A stretch of 64,000 nt of DNA from Sphingomonas hankookensis (GCF_028551275.1 NZ_CP117025.1:1731501-1795500); one strand, 5' to 3'; shown: positions 16,818 through 27,270, counted from the stretch's first letter. The notes: generated by a model not told the origin, from the letters alone. Translations and numbers: made by a program.

Positions 16818-17096
16818 ATGTTGGAAGTGCAACACGCTCCGTCACAATCCGGTCGTCGCGTCAAATTGCAGGCGGTGGTTACCGGCGTGACCGACCGCGG
16901 CATCGTCCAGTTCGATTTCGTCTACGGCGATCCTGACCTAAGCGTCGAGCTGGTGCTACCCGTCGCCGCTTTCCGTGAATTTTGCGGTGAGAACCGCTGC
17001 CTTGTCACCGCCGCTGACCCGGCAGAGAGCGCTGCCGTGCTGCGCCTTGTCGCGGGTTCATCGGCTCCCGTCCGTACCGTCGGAGCGCTTGCATGA
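16818..17096 (+). CDS. dmpK: Phenol hydroxylase assembly subunit P0
   Basis: This 92-aa protein has the size and the position of DmpK, the small protein needed to assemble the multicomponent phenol hydroxylase oxygenase, possibly by helping iron insertion. The sequence VRFDFVYGD-like stretch (IVQFDFVYGDPDLSVELVLP) matches the family style. The ATG follows GAGGAAGAGG. It overlaps dmpL by 4 bases (ATGA). It is the first gene of dmpKLMNOP, transcribed away from catR. Confidence 0.85.
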   Translation: MLEVQHAPSQSGRRVKLQAVVTGVTDRGIVQFDFVYGDPDLSVELVLPVAAFREFCGENRCLVTAADPAESAAVLRLVAGSSAPVRTVGALA

Positions 17097-18109
17097 ACAT
17101 CGATATCCAGGCCGAAGCGATCACGCCGCGCCGGCAAACCTTTTCGCACATCGCGCGTCGTTTCGGGGTCGACAAAGCCGCCTCACGCTATGAGGAAGCG
17201 ACATTCGACGTTCAGCCAGTGACAAATTTTCATTATCGGCCGACTTGGGATCCCGAACGCGAGCTTTTCGATCCGCGCCGCACCGCAGTCGAAATGGCGG
17301 ATTGGTATTCCTTCCGCGATCCACGCCAATTCTATTATGCGACCTACAACATCAATCGTGCGGCGATGCAGCAGTCATTCGACGATGCTGTCAGTTTCGT
17401 CGATAAGCGCGACTTGATCGGGAACGTCGACGCGGACTGGCTCAAGGTCTTTGCTGGCTATCTCCTGCCGTTGCGCCATGTCGAATGGGCGGCAAACATG
17501 AACTGCCAGCTGATCGCCGACTGGGGCTATGGCACGCAGATCACGTCGGCAGCGTCATTTTGCGGCACCGATCGACTCGGGATCGCGCAGATCATCTCGC
17601 GTATCGGCCTGGTGGTCGGTGCCGGCACCGACGAGGCGCTCGTCGCAGCCAAGGCGGAGTGGATGGAGGCGCCGGAATGGCAGCCGATGCGTCGGCTCGC
17701 TGAAGACCTGCTCGTGGTTCGCGACTGGTTTGAGGTTTTCGTTGCCCAGCTCGTCGTCCTTGATGGTTATGTGTATCCACTGGTGACGCAGGCTTTCGAC
17801 CGCGCCGGGGCCGCGCATAACGGTGCACCCCTATCGATGATGACCGGCTTTCTTGCCGACTGGTATGCCGACAACAGCCGGTGGACCGATGCCGTCATCA
17901 AGACGGCGGCAGCGGAGTCCGGGGGCAATCGAAAGGTACTCAAAGACTGGTTCGACCGCTGGACCCGCCGAGCCGAAGAGGCGGTGCGGCCAATCGCAGA
18001 CAGGGTGCTCGGCGATCGCGGGTTGCTTGCGGTTGCGGAAGCTGCGGCCGATCTGCGTAAGCGGATGATCGGCCTCGGCGCGCTGGGCGAGAAGGAACTG
18101 GCGGCGTGA
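17093..18109 (+). CDS. dmpL: Phenol hydroxylase P1, oxygenase beta subunit
   Basis: This is the beta subunit of the soluble diiron phenol hydroxylase, 338 aa, a ferritin-like helical protein without the metal ligands. It supports the alpha subunit in the (alpha-beta-gamma)2 oxygenase. Family-typical stretches include RPTWDPERELFDPRRT near residue 52, WYSFRDPRQFYYATYNINRA near 72 and AANMNCQLIADWGYGTQ near 132. The start overlaps dmpK and the stop overlaps dmpM by 4 bases. It looks intact. Confidence 0.92.
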   Translation: MNIDIQAEAITPRRQTFSHIARRFGVDKAASRYEEATFDVQPVTNFHYRPTWDPERELFDPRRTAVEMADWYSFRDPRQFYYATYNINRAAMQQSFDDAVSFVDKRDLIGNVDADWLKVFAGYLLPLRHVEWAANMNCQLIADWGYGTQITSAASFCGTDRLGIAQIISRIGLVVGAGTDEALVAAKAEWMEAPEWQPMRRLAEDLLVVRDWFEVFVAQLVVLDGYVYPLVTQAFDRAGAAHNGAPLSMMTGFLADWYADNSRWTDAVIKTAAAESGGNRKVLKDWFDRWTRRAEEAVRPIADRVLGDRGLLAVAEAAADLRKRMIGLGALGEKELAA

Positions 18110-18384
18110 CCCAGCAGCAGCCCGTATCGATCACCTTGCAGAACTCGCAAGAGGGGGCTGCGATCGCTGACGCGATCATGGCCGACAACCCCGGTGCCCA
18201 GCGCCGATCCATGCACGCGATGACCAAAATCGACTGTCCGGGTCGGCTCGAGATCCGCGCCAACAGCGTGTCAGAGCGGCTCGGCCGAGACTGGGACCCG
18301 CAGGAAATCCATATGTCCGTCATCTCGTTGTCCGGCACGGTCGACGAGGATGATGATTACTTTGCAGTTTATTGGAGGCAGTGA
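18106..18384 (+). CDS. dmpM: Phenol hydroxylase P2, regulatory (effector) protein
   Basis: This is the small cofactorless effector protein of the MmoB/DmpM family, 92 aa. It docks on the oxygenase and tunes electron transfer and oxygen activation. Typical segments are VSITLQNSQEGAAIADAIM near the N-terminus and LSGTVDEDDDYFAVYW near the C-terminus. Its stop overlaps the dmpN ATG by one base (TGATG). All the features of the family are present. Confidence 0.92.
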   Translation: MTQQQPVSITLQNSQEGAAIADAIMADNPGAQRRSMHAMTKIDCPGRLEIRANSVSERLGRDWDPQEIHMSVISLSGTVDEDDDYFAVYWRQ

Positions 18385-19916
18385 TGACAGCCCGCAAACT
18401 GAATCTGAAGCAGAAGTACGGTCACTTCACCCGTGGCCTGGACTGGGAACCGAGCTACCAGAACAAGGACGACATCTTCCCCTTCGCGAAATACGAAGGG
18501 ATCAAGGTGCATGACTGGGACGCTTGGGAAGACCCTTTCAAGCTGACCATGGACGCCTATTGGAAGTTCCAAGCGGAAAAGGAGCGCAAGCTCTACGCCG
18601 TGATCGATTCGATGGCGCAGAATAACGGTCAGCTCGGCATCACCGATGCGCGCTACCTCAATGCGGTGAAGCTCTTCATCCAGGCCGTGACGCCGCTGGA
18701 GTACCAAGCGCACCGACACTTCGCGCATCTTGCGCGTCATCTACCGGGGGCGGGTCTCCGCGTCGCCGCGCAGATGCAGTCGATCGACGAGCTGCGTCAC
18801 TGCCAGACGCAGATTCATACGATTAGCCACTACAACAAGTTTTTCGACGGCATGCATGACTTCACCCACATGCACGACCGCCTATGGTATCTGTCGGTGC
18901 CGAAATCGTTCTTCGACGATGCGAGCACGGCAGGACCATTCGAGTTCCTGACCTCGATCAGCTTCGCCTTTGAATATGTGCTGACCAATCTCCTGTTCGT
19001 GCCGTTCATGTCGGGCGCCGCCTATAATGGCGACATGGCGACGGTCACGTTCGGCTTCTCGGCGCAGTCGGATGAGAGTCGGCACATGACGCTGGGGCTG
19101 GAGGCGGTGCGCTTCCTGCTGGAGCAGGACGAGGCCAATGTACCGATCGTTCAGGGCTGGATCGACAAGTGGTTCTGGCGCGGATACCGTCTCCTGACGC
19201 TCGTCGGCATGATGATGGATTACATGCTGCCCAAGAAGGTCATGTCCTGGGCAGAGGCTTGGGAAACCTATTACGAGCAGGCAGGTGGCGCACTGTTCGC
19301 CGATCTCGCCCGCTACGGTATCCGCGAACCAAAGTATGCGGAAATCGCCAAGAAGGAAAAGGGCCACATCTCGCATCAGGCGTGGACCATCTTCTACAAC
19401 TATACCCATGCGGCCGCAGTCCATACTTGGGACGTCGACGACCAGCACCTGGCATGGCTGCGTGAGAAGTATCCTGAAACGTTCGAACAGTTCTACGAAC
19501 AGCGCTATCTCAAGTGGCGTGATCAGGCCAATCAGGGCAAGCGCTTCTACAACAACGGCCTGCCGCAGCTCTGTCAGGTGTGTCAAGTCCCGATGGCATT
19601 CACTGAAGTGGATGATCCGACTACGATCAGCTTTCGTGTCTCTGAGTTCGGTGGTGACAAGTATCATACTTGTTCGGACGGCTGTAAGGACATATTCGAT
19701 CACGAGCCGGAAAAGTTCTCGCAAGCATGGCTCCCGGTGCATCAGATCTTCCAGGGCAATTGCGGCGGCGCGACCGTTCCTGAGGTGTTGGACTGGTACC
19801 ACGTCAATAAGGGCGCCGATAACATGGATTATGCCGGTTCGCCCGAAGAGGCCCAGTGGGAAAAGTGGATGGAAGGGCGTCGCCCTGCGCCACCTTTTGC
19901 AGCCGCAGCAGAATAA
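18384..19916 (+). CDS. dmpN: Phenol hydroxylase P3, oxygenase alpha subunit
   Basis: This is the catalytic subunit, 510 aa, that hydroxylates phenol to catechol at a carboxylate-bridged diiron centre. The start at 18384 overlaps the dmpM stop. Iron ligands are recognisable in EYQAHRHFAH (about residue 105) and DELRHCQTQ (about 135), and in DESRHMTLG (about 231), the paired ExxH-type motifs of bacterial multicomponent monooxygenases. A C-terminal Cys-rich YHS-like segment (LCQVCQVPM and YHTCSDGCKDIFDHEP) lies around residues 395-440, as in other phenol hydroxylases. Length and motifs indicate a working enzyme. Confidence 0.95.
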   Translation: MTARKLNLKQKYGHFTRGLDWEPSYQNKDDIFPFAKYEGIKVHDWDAWEDPFKLTMDAYWKFQAEKERKLYAVIDSMAQNNGQLGITDARYLNAVKLFIQAVTPLEYQAHRHFAHLARHLPGAGLRVAAQMQSIDELRHCQTQIHTISHYNKFFDGMHDFTHMHDRLWYLSVPKSFFDDASTAGPFEFLTSISFAFEYVLTNLLFVPFMSGAAYNGDMATVTFGFSAQSDESRHMTLGLEAVRFLLEQDEANVPIVQGWIDKWFWRGYRLLTLVGMMMDYMLPKKVMSWAEAWETYYEQAGGALFADLARYGIREPKYAEIAKKEKGHISHQAWTIFYNYTHAAAVHTWDVDDQHLAWLREKYPETFEQFYEQRYLKWRDQANQGKRFYNNGLPQLCQVCQVPMAFTEVDDPTTISFRVSEFGGDKYHTCSDGCKDIFDHEPEKFSQAWLPVHQIFQGNCGGATVPEVLDWYHVNKGADNMDYAGSPEEAQWEKWMEGRRPAPPFAAAAE

Positions 19917-19930
19917 GGAAGGGACATCAA

Positions 19931-20278
19931 ATGCCCACAGCCGCTCTCCATTCCGGCTACTCGGGGCCGACCCGTGATCGCGTGGAAAATTTTCACGGTG
20001 CGCAGCTCGTATTCGTACATTGGGAAGGCCATAACAATTTCTGTTCGGCCATCACCCTTCCGCTTCCGCGCGACGTACCGTTCGGAGCCCTGACGGCCGA
20101 GATCCTCCCGTCACTCTATTCCATCGATCCGGATTGGGCGTCCGTGGATCTCGGCCGGGCACGTTGGATGCTCGACGGGGAGAACTGGTCGCCATCGCCC
20201 GAAAAGAGCCTCGGTGAGCTGGGGGTCGGCCATAAGTCGCTGATCCGATTCTGGACTCAAGAGGGCGGCAACGCCTAA
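19931..20278 (+). CDS. dmpO: Phenol hydroxylase P4, oxygenase gamma subunit
   Basis: The gamma subunit of the oxygenase, 115 aa from the ATG at 19931, which follows GAAGGGACATCAA. Conserved segments include FVHWEGHNNF near residue 34, a P-rich turn (LPLPRDVPFG), and FWTQEGG at the C-terminus. It is essential to the oxygenase structure but has no catalytic residues. It lies 14 bases after dmpN and 4 bases before dmpP. Confidence 0.9.
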   Translation: MPTAALHSGYSGPTRDRVENFHGAQLVFVHWEGHNNFCSAITLPLPRDVPFGALTAEILPSLYSIDPDWASVDLGRARWMLDGENWSPSPEKSLGELGVGHKSLIRFWTQEGGNA

Positions 20279-20282
20279 CGCC

Positions 20283-21341
20283 ATGGCAACGCTGACGATC
20301 GAACCCACTGGCGACACTGTAGAGGTGGCGGAGGGCCAGACCTTGCTCGACGCCTGCCTTCGTGCCGGCCTCTATCTGCCGCACGCCTGCGGCCACGGCC
20401 TGTGCGGCACCTGCAAGGTGTCCGTATTGGAGGGGGAGGTAGCTCACGGTGCCGCCAGTTCGTTCGCGCTGATGGATTTCGAACGTGACGAGGGCGCAAC
20501 GCTCGCCTGTGTCGCGACGATACAAGGCGACGTGACGATCGAGGCGGACATCGACGACGATCCCGATGCACGGCGCATTGCGGTCGCGGATCATGTCGGC
20601 ACGGTCAGCAAGCTCGAAATGCTGACACCCGATATCTTGGGCGTGTGGCTGGATGTTGCGGGCGAGGGCGTGTTCTTTCAAGCCGGCCAGTATGTCAACT
20701 TGTCGATCGACGGCATCGAGGGGACAAGGGCTTTCTCGATCGCGAGCAGCCCGGCCGAGGCTAACATCGTCGAGTTGCACGTTCGCCTCGTGCCTGGTGG
20801 AAAGGCGACGACGCATCTGCACGAGCACCTGAAGGTCGGCGATCAGATCCGCTTCGCGGGTCCGTTCGGCCGTTTTTTTGTCCGCCGCTCGGCAAACAAG
20901 CCGCTGATCTTCCTCGCCGGTGGCTCCGGATTATCCAGTCCCAAGAGCATGATACTTGAGTTGATCGGCCAAGGCTACGATCAGCCGATTACCTTGATAC
21001 ACGGGGCGCGTCGCCCGCACGATCTCCACTATGCCGATTTCTTCCGCAAACTCGCCGAAGGGAATCCCACGTTCCGCTATGTGCCTGTGCTGTCACAAGC
21101 AGAGCCTAAGGATGCCTGGGAAGGCGAAACTGGATACGTTCACGAAGCCGCTGAGCGTCTGTTCGCTGGCCGGTTCACTGGCCATCAAGCATATCTTTGC
21201 GGTCCACCGCCGATGATTGAGGCGGGGATCGGCGCGTTGATGAAGGGGCGCCTGTTCGAGCGCGACATCTTCGTCGAGAAGTTCGTTACCGCGGCCGATG
21301 CCGAGAAATCAGTACGATCTCCGTTCTTCAAGAAGCTCTGA
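20283..21341 (+). CDS. dmpP: Phenol hydroxylase P5, NADH-ferredoxin reductase
   Basis: The electron-supply component, 352 aa, passes electrons from NADH via FAD to a 2Fe-2S cluster and on to the diiron oxygenase. The N-terminal plant-type ferredoxin domain has cluster cysteines C36, C41, C44 and C76 (HACGHGLCGTCKV, then LACVAT). The FAD domain contains RAFSIASSP near residue 150, and the NAD domain contains FLAGGSGLSSPKSM near 220 and YLCGPPPMIEAG near 305. The last gene of the dmp operon, it is intact. Confidence 0.94.
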   Translation: MATLTIEPTGDTVEVAEGQTLLDACLRAGLYLPHACGHGLCGTCKVSVLEGEVAHGAASSFALMDFERDEGATLACVATIQGDVTIEADIDDDPDARRIAVADHVGTVSKLEMLTPDILGVWLDVAGEGVFFQAGQYVNLSIDGIEGTRAFSIASSPAEANIVELHVRLVPGGKATTHLHEHLKVGDQIRFAGPFGRFFVRRSANKPLIFLAGGSGLSSPKSMILELIGQGYDQPITLIHGARRPHDLHYADFFRKLAEGNPTFRYVPVLSQAEPKDAWEGETGYVHEAAERLFAGRFTGHQAYLCGPPPMIEAGIGALMKGRLFERDIFVEKFVTAADAEKSVRSPFFKKL

Positions 21342-21421
21342 GTAAAACAACAACCGGAACGCGAGCCGGCGGCTGATGCCGCTGATTGGAAACTTGCGTC
21401 CCAAGCAAAGGGGGGAATGTC

Positions 21422-22318
21422 GTGAAAAACCATCTTCTTGGCGCAGCCGCGATCGTGACTGCTACAGCCGCAACGCCGGCGCTGGCGTCTGAAGGCGGCC
21501 GCACCGCCTATCCAAACGGCGCTGAGGCGCTCACTATCGCTGCGCTTCCGCCACCCGGAACGTACCTCCTCAATTACGGCTATTACTACACCGCAGATCG
21601 CCTGAACGATGACAACGGCAACAGCGCGGGGCCGCCGGACTTCTCGGTCAATATCGTCGGCGACATTCCGCGCTTTGTCCACGTCACCAATTTCAAGGTG
21701 CTTGGCGCATCGGTCGCGATGCAGGCGTTCGTGCCGATCATCAACGTCAACGTCCACGCCGGAGGTGCGCGGCAGAGCAAGTTCGGCATCGGCGATATCA
21801 TCGTCAATCCGCTCGTGCTCGGCTGGCAACGCAAGAATACCTTCTTTGTCGCAACGATGGACACGTTCGTACCCACCGGCAGCTACAAGCGCACCAATCT
21901 CGCTAATCTCGGTAACAACTACTGGACATTCCAACCGGTGCTCGCGGTGACCCACTTCAATCCCAGGGGTCCTGGCCCAGAAGTGTCGCTGAAGCTGATG
22001 TACGACTTCAACACGAAGAACCGGGATACCAACTACCGCTCCGGCCAAGCCGCACACGTTGACTTCGCTGCGGCGTATAATTTCAATCCCCTTACGGTGG
22101 GCATCACCGGTTATTATTTGAAGCAGACGACGGACGACAAGGTGAACGGCGCGCGTGTCGGCGTTAACGGCAACAAGGGGGAGGTTTTTGCGCTTGGACC
22201 GCTCGTCCGTTATCAGGCGGGCAAGGTGCCGATCGCCTTTCAGTGGCAGCATGAATTGTCGGCAACCAACCGTACACAAGGTGACAGTTTCTGGTTGAAA
22301 GCGGCGTTCCGTTTCTGA
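21422..22318 (+). CDS. SphA/MetA-type outer-membrane protein linked to aromatic degradation
   Basis: The start is taken as GTG 21422, just after GGGGGAATG, giving 298 aa with a signal peptide (KNHLLGAAAIVTATAATPAL, cleaved after ALA). The rest is rich in alternating aromatic and polar strands and ends in Phe (WLKAAFRF), as expected of an outer-membrane beta barrel. It resembles the 'phenol degradation meta pathway' family (SphA/MetA group), thought to help hydrophobic aromatics cross the outer membrane. It lies 80 bases behind dmpP on the same strand and likely belongs to the same expression unit. The transport role is inferred. Confidence 0.78.
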   Translation: MKNHLLGAAAIVTATAATPALASEGGRTAYPNGAEALTIAALPPPGTYLLNYGYYYTADRLNDDNGNSAGPPDFSVNIVGDIPRFVHVTNFKVLGASVAMQAFVPIINVNVHAGGARQSKFGIGDIIVNPLVLGWQRKNTFFVATMDTFVPTGSYKRTNLANLGNNYWTFQPVLAVTHFNPRGPGPEVSLKLMYDFNTKNRDTNYRSGQAAHVDFAAAYNFNPLTVGITGYYLKQTTDDKVNGARVGVNGNKGEVFALGPLVRYQAGKVPIAFQWQHELSATNRTQGDSFWLKAAFRF

Positions 22319-22476
22319 TTGACGCGGTTCATCGCGCATTGGTTCGTCGGGTTGCGCCTCTACCGTTGCTGGCCGCCGAAGCTGCAGATTTGACATTAGG
22401 ATAGCGCAGCGTCGCGGGGGGTATGAACCGCCCTGGGTTCGTCGGAGGCTACAACTTCTGAGAAGGTGGAGCCTAT

Positions 22477-22803
22477 ATAAGCAAGACGACGAACAAGTGC
22501 GCGCCTGAGGTCCGCGAGCGAGCGATACGGATGGTGCGGGATCACGAGCGCGATCACCCATGGCGATGGGCGGCGGTAGATTCCATTGTCGAGAAGATCG
22601 GCTGCATTACGTAGACGGTGCATGAGTTGGTAAAGAAGGCGGAGGTGAACAGCGGCAAGCGCGCTGGCGTCCCGACCGAGGTCGCTGACAAGATGAAGGC
22701 GCTGGAACGCGACGTCCGCGAGCTGCGACAGGCCAACGAGATCCTGCGCAAGGCGTCGGCATATTTTGCCCAGGCGGAGCTCGACCGCCCATTCCGGCGA
22801 TGA
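22477..22803 (+). pseudogene. IS3-family orfA (degenerate)
   Basis: The frame reads [18 protein letters not shown] and so on, a typical IS3 orfA helix-turn-helix protein, and ends with LRQANEILRKASAYFAQAEL. The expected ATG is ATA at 22477, and an in-frame TAG occurs at 22612-22614, within the sequence that normally links the HTH to the leucine-zipper region. Its stop overlaps the orfB start as in intact elements. It is not functional as it stands. Confidence 0.8.
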
Positions 22804-23199
22804 TCGCCTTCATCGACGATCACCGTAAATCCTATGGGGTCGAGCCGATCTGCCGCGTCTTGCCGATCGCCCCATCGACATATTTCGAGCGTGTCGCGCA
22901 GCGGCAGGATCCAATGCGCCTGTCGGCGCGGGCACAGCGGGATCAGGTTCTCAAGCCCGAGGTGGCTCGCGTGTTCGCCGAGAACTTCGCGGTCTACGGC
23001 GTCCGCAAGGTCTGGCGGCAGATGATGCGCGAGGGCTTCCCGGTCGCCCGCTGCACCATCGAGCGGCTGATGCGCGATATGGGTGTGGATCGGCGTGGAA
23101 AAGGGACCCCGGTAGCGGGGTGATCGGCGTCGAAAAGGGACCCCTCATCCCGTTGGTCTAGGCTGTTCGCTTGGCGGTGTGTCAGGCGGCGAGATCGGG

Positions 23200-24711
23200 A
23201 TGCTGGTATTGGAGACGGTGTTGAGGATCCGGCGCGAGCACGCGTCGGGGAAGGCCATCAAGGCGATAGCGCGGGACCTGCACCTGTCGCGCAAGGTGGT
23301 GCGCAAGGCGATCCGGGCGCCGGAAGCGGACATGGGGTATCGGCGGGAGGTACAGCCGCTGCCGAAGCTGGGGCCATTTCAGGCGCGACTGGATGCGTTG
23401 CTGGAGGAAGATGAGGCACGGCCGCGGCGCGAGAAGCTGCGCCTCACGCGCATCCACGACCTGCTGCTGCGCGAGGGGTTCGACGGCTCGTACGACGCGG
23501 TGCGGCGTTATGCGGCCCGCTGGCGCCGGGCGCGACGTCGCGATGTGATGAATGCGCCGGCGTTCATCCCGCTGCTGTTCCGGCCGGGCGAGGCTTACCA
23601 GTTCGACTGGAGCCACGAGGACGTGGAGATTTCGGGCAAGCCGATGCGGGTAAAGGTCGCGCATGTCCGGCTATGCGCGTCGCGGGCAATGTATGTGCGA
23701 GCCTATCCCCGCGAGACACAGGAGATGCTGTTCGACGCGCATGCGCGGGCGTTTGCCTTCTTCGGAGGTGTGCCGACGCGCGGCATCTACGACAACATGA
23801 AGACGGCGGTCACGAGCGTGTTCACGGGCAAGGAGCGTGTCTTCAACCGGCGCTTCCTGGTCATGGCCAACCATTACATGGTCGAGCCGACCGCCTGCTC
23901 GCCGGCGTCGGGCTGGGAGAAAGGTCAGGTCGAGAACCAGGTGCAAACCGCACGCGGCCGCTTCTTCCAGCCACGCCTGCGATTTACCAGCCTCGAGGAG
24001 CTGAACGGTTGGCTGGAGGCCGAGTGTCGGCGCTGGACAGAGTTGCACCAGCATCCCGAGCAGAAGGAACTGACGGTTGCTCAGGCCTGGGCTGCCGAGC
24101 GCAGCGTGCTCCAGCCTGTTGTCGCACCCTTCGACGGCTTTCATGAGAGCGAGCATGCGGTAAGCGGCACATGCCTCATCAGCTTCGACCGCAACCGCTA
24201 CTCCGTTTCTGCCAGGGTGGTGCGACGTGCCGTTCAGGTCCGCGCCTATGCCGACCGCATCGTCGTGCGCTGCGACGGGGAAGTCGTCGCCGACCATCCC
24301 CGGTTTTTCGGCCGGGACCGGACCATCTACGACCCGTGGCATTATCTGCCGGTGTTGGCGACCAAGCCGGGCGCCCTGCGGAACGGCGCGCCGTTCCAGG
24401 GCTGGGAGCTGCCGCCTGCGCTGGCACGACTGCGGCGCAAGCTTGGCGTCGGTGACGATGCCGACCGGCGGTTCGTGCGGGTGCTGGCCGCGGTGCTCGA
24501 CGACGGACTCGAGGCGGTGGAAGCGGCCGTGCGCGAAGCATTGCTGGCCGGCGTCGCCAGCGACGACGTCATCGTCAACATCCTGGCCCGCCGGCGCGAA
24601 CCGCCGCGACCGCTGACTATTGTCACGCCAGAAGATCTGGCGCTGCGCCATCCGCCCCGCGCCGACTGCAACCGCTATGACAGCCTGCGAGGCCTCCATG
24701 CAGCGGCATGA
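23200..24711 (+). CDS. istA: IS21 transposase IstA
   Basis: A DDE recombinase of about 503 aa from the ATG at 23200 (a GTG at 23179 would add 7 residues). An N-terminal helix-turn-helix ([20 protein letters not shown]) binds the terminal repeats. The catalytic core has [12 protein letters not shown] (Asp), [10 protein letters not shown] (Asp) and [11 protein letters not shown] (Glu). A C-terminal domain follows. It cuts and joins the element ends with IstB as helper. It overlaps istB by 14 bases, the usual arrangement. Confidence 0.93.
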   Translation: MLVLETVLRIRREHASGKAIKAIARDLHLSRKVVRKAIRAPEADMGYRREVQPLPKLGPFQARLDALLEEDEARPRREKLRLTRIHDLLLREGFDGSYDAVRRYAARWRRARRRDVMNAPAFIPLLFRPGEAYQFDWSHEDVEISGKPMRVKVAHVRLCASRAMYVRAYPRETQEMLFDAHARAFAFFGGVPTRGIYDNMKTAVTSVFTGKERVFNRRFLVMANHYMVEPTACSPASGWEKGQVENQVQTARGRFFQPRLRFTSLEELNGWLEAECRRWTELHQHPEQKELTVAQAWAAERSVLQPVVAPFDGFHESEHAVSGTCLISFDRNRYSVSARVVRRAVQVRAYADRIVVRCDGEVVADHPRFFGRDRTIYDPWHYLPVLATKPGALRNGAPFQGWELPPALARLRRKLGVGDDADRRFVRVLAAVLDDGLEAVEAAVREALLAGVASDDVIVNILARRREPPRPLTIVTPEDLALRHPPRADCNRYDSLRGLHAAA

Positions 24712-25426
24712 GATGATGACGGCCATGACCGAGTTGGGGCTGAAGGGCATGGCTGGCGCTTTCGACGAGGCGGTCACTACCGGTCTCCAGCGCAAGCGCA
24801 CGACCATGGAGGTCCTGACCGACCTGCTGCGTGCCGAGGCGACGCACCGCCATGCAGCCTCGGTCCGTTACCGGATGTCGGCCGCCAGGTTGCCCGCGGT
24901 GAAGGACCTCGACGCCTTCGTCTTCGGCGACACTCCCATCAACGAGGGACTGGTGCGCTCGCTGTACAGCGGCTCGTTTCTTCCGGGCCGACGCAACGTC
25001 GTGCTGGTCGGTGGAACGGGTACCGGCAAGACGCATCTCGCCACCGCCATCACCGCCAATGTGGTACGAGCCGGCGCCCGCGGACGCTACTTCAACACAG
25101 TGGACCTGGTGAACCGACTCGAGGAGGAAACGCGCCTTGGCAAGGCCGGCACGCTGGCGGCCCAGCTCTCGCGCCTCGACCTCGTGGTGCTCGACGAGCT
25201 TGGCTACCTGCCGTTTGCACGCTCGGGCGGTCAAATGCTCTTCCACCTCGTCAGCAAGCTCTACGAGCAGACCTCCGTCATCGTCACCACGAACCTCGCC
25301 TTTGGCGAGTGGCCGACCGTCTTTGGCGACCCCAAGATGACCACCGCACTGCTCGACCGTATTACCCACCATTGCGACATCGTCGAAACCGGCAACGACA
25401 GCTGGCGCTTCAAACATCGAAGCTGA
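24698..25426 (+). CDS. istB: IS21 helper ATPase IstB
   Basis: A DnaA/DnaC-like AAA+ ATPase of 242 aa that remodels target DNA and activates IstA. The ATG at 24698 is chosen because it gives the standard N-terminus ([20 protein letters not shown]). The Walker A is [14 protein letters not shown] (about residue 108), and the Walker B is [13 protein letters not shown] (about 165). The stretch [19 protein letters not shown] is diagnostic of the IstB family. It overlaps the end of istA and appears intact. Confidence 0.93.
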   Translation: MQRHEMMTAMTELGLKGMAGAFDEAVTTGLQRKRTTMEVLTDLLRAEATHRHAASVRYRMSAARLPAVKDLDAFVFGDTPINEGLVRSLYSGSFLPGRRNVVLVGGTGTGKTHLATAITANVVRAGARGRYFNTVDLVNRLEEETRLGKAGTLAAQLSRLDLVVLDELGYLPFARSGGQMLFHLVSKLYEQTSVIVTTNLAFGEWPTVFGDPKMTTALLDRITHHCDIVETGNDSWRFKHRS

Positions 25427-25759
25427 CGCCCAGGACCACCGGCAGAGAACGCTTCGCGCTGGTTGCGCCTCCGGTCGGGCTACGCCCGCCCTACGCCGCA
25501 ACCAGCGCGAACGGTGCACCCGTCATACCCGTAACGCTGCTCGACGAAGGGGGTCCCTTTTGGACGCCGATAGGGGGTCCTTTTTGGACGCCGATTGACA
25601 CGATATGGGTCTACAGGGCGTGATCCGGGGCAAGCCGGTTCGCACGACGATGAGTGACAAGGCAGCGCCGTGCCCGCTGGATCACGTCAACCGCAGGTTC
25701 TACGCGCCAGCGCCGAACATGCTGTGGGTGTCGGATTTCACCTACGTCGCGAGCCTTAA

Positions 25760-26230
<471 letters not shown>

Positions 26231-26360
26231 TAACTCACAACCCACGGCCTCCGGCAAACCCGGGGCGGTTCAATCAGTGCTCTTCTCCCATAGCTAAGCG
26301 AACCTCCTGTCGTCGAAAGCACGAAGTCCGCGTTAGGCAGTGAGATCGTCGCAGCTTGGC

Positions 26361-26747
26361 TTACCGGATATGCTCAAGCTTCAGGTTTTTCACCTTCACC
26401 TTTTTCCACTCACGATCGGCAGTGAGGGCAGGTACCCCAAGCTGCACAGCGAGCGCGAGACATGATCGGTCACCCAGTCCACGACCATATTGGCGCGTCT
26501 GGGCATGGAGAGCCGCGGCGGCATAGGCCGCTTCGGTATCGTGGGCGCGAACGTCTAGTCGAAGCTCTTCGAGCAATTCGCGGGTGGTTGGCTCGTCGAG
26601 GCCACTGAGCAGCAGCTCCTTGATCACCTCCTGGAGGTTGACCGCCGATATCGTTGCGCGCCCGATGTGGGGGGCGACCTTGTCGGCACCGGGTTCATCT
26701 CGGACCAACGCCAACACTGCGGATGCGTCGAGAACGATGGATGCCAT
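26361..26747 (-). CDS. PIN-domain toxin (VapC-like)
   Basis: A 128-aa PIN-domain ribonuclease. The acidic site is clear: D7 in IVLDASAVLALVRDEPG, E40 in NLQEVIKEL, D93 in GLGDRSCLALA and D111 in TADREW. Family members cut tRNA or rRNA when freed from their antitoxin. Its start overlaps the antitoxin stop by one base, so the two are co-transcribed with the antitoxin first. This is a type II toxin-antitoxin module, here between IS debris and a serine recombinase, which is typical of plasmids and islands. The target is not predictable from sequence. Confidence 0.88.
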   Translation of the reverse strand: MASIVLDASAVLALVRDEPGADKVAPHIGRATISAVNLQEVIKELLLSGLDEPTTRELLEELRLDVRAHDTEAAYAAAALHAQTRQYGRGLGDRSCLALAVQLGVPALTADREWKKVKVKNLKLEHIR

Positions 26748-27037
26748 TATGCGTCTCGATCCGATGCAGCGGACGTGTCCTCGCCGTGATCAGAGGCAGC
26801 TTCCGCCTTCCGATCTTCCAGGAAGTCGTCGGTCGTGCGGGCATGTTTGGCATGTGCTCGATAGAGTGCCTGCGCGCGTGATACGCCATGACCAATGGGG
26901 GACAGCCGCACCTGATCATCCTCGAGAGTCAGAATGATCTTCGTAGCGCCATGCAGACCCATCGCTTTTCGTACCGATGCCGGAAGAACCATGCGGCCAT
27001 TACCGGCAACGCTGATATCTATGGATTGTGATGCCAC
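26747..27037 (-). CDS. AbrB/MazE-fold antitoxin
   Basis: A 96-aa protein with an N-terminal SpoVT/AbrB swapped-hairpin DNA-binding domain (SIDISVAGNGRMVLPASVRK, residues about 5-45). The C-terminal half is charged and probably disordered until it wraps the toxin. Such antitoxins neutralise the PIN partner and repress their own promoter, which must lie in the 233-base gap to the divergent recombinase gene. Assignment as partner rests on gene order and the one-base overlap. Confidence 0.85.
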   Translation of the reverse strand: MASQSIDISVAGNGRMVLPASVRKAMGLHGATKIILTLEDDQVRLSPIGHGVSRAQALYRAHAKHARTTDDFLEDRKAEAASDHGEDTSAASDRDA

Positions 27038-27270
27038 CTCTGCACTCCTTCCAGTCGGTATCGATCTAGAACATGCCAGAAGAGAGAATGTGACACAACT
27101 AGGCTCTGGGAAGCGGCTTCCGGGGTGTCATCGTGCATATGTCAATGTGGGTATACCCGTATCGGACATCTGGTATGAAGCGATGGCCGCGTCTAATCAG
27201 GGTGGGTTGCAGAGATATTGAACAGGCGCGCCGTTGGGTCTAGAAGCTGTTCGAACAAAATGAGGGTTCG

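Larger units (their letters stand above)
23083..25601 (+). mobile_element. IS21-family element inserted in the IS3 transposase
   Basis: Left end GTGTGGATCGGCGTGGAAAA matches the complement of the right end (GTGTCAATCGGCGTCCAAAA). Each end has a second internal copy of the ATCGGCGTC-AAAA-GGACCCC repeat (about 23121-23144 and about 25549-25572), typical of IS21. The sequence GATATGG is present on both sides (23076-23082 and 25602-25608), a target duplication of about 7 to 9 bases. It encodes intact istA and istB. Confidence 0.9.
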
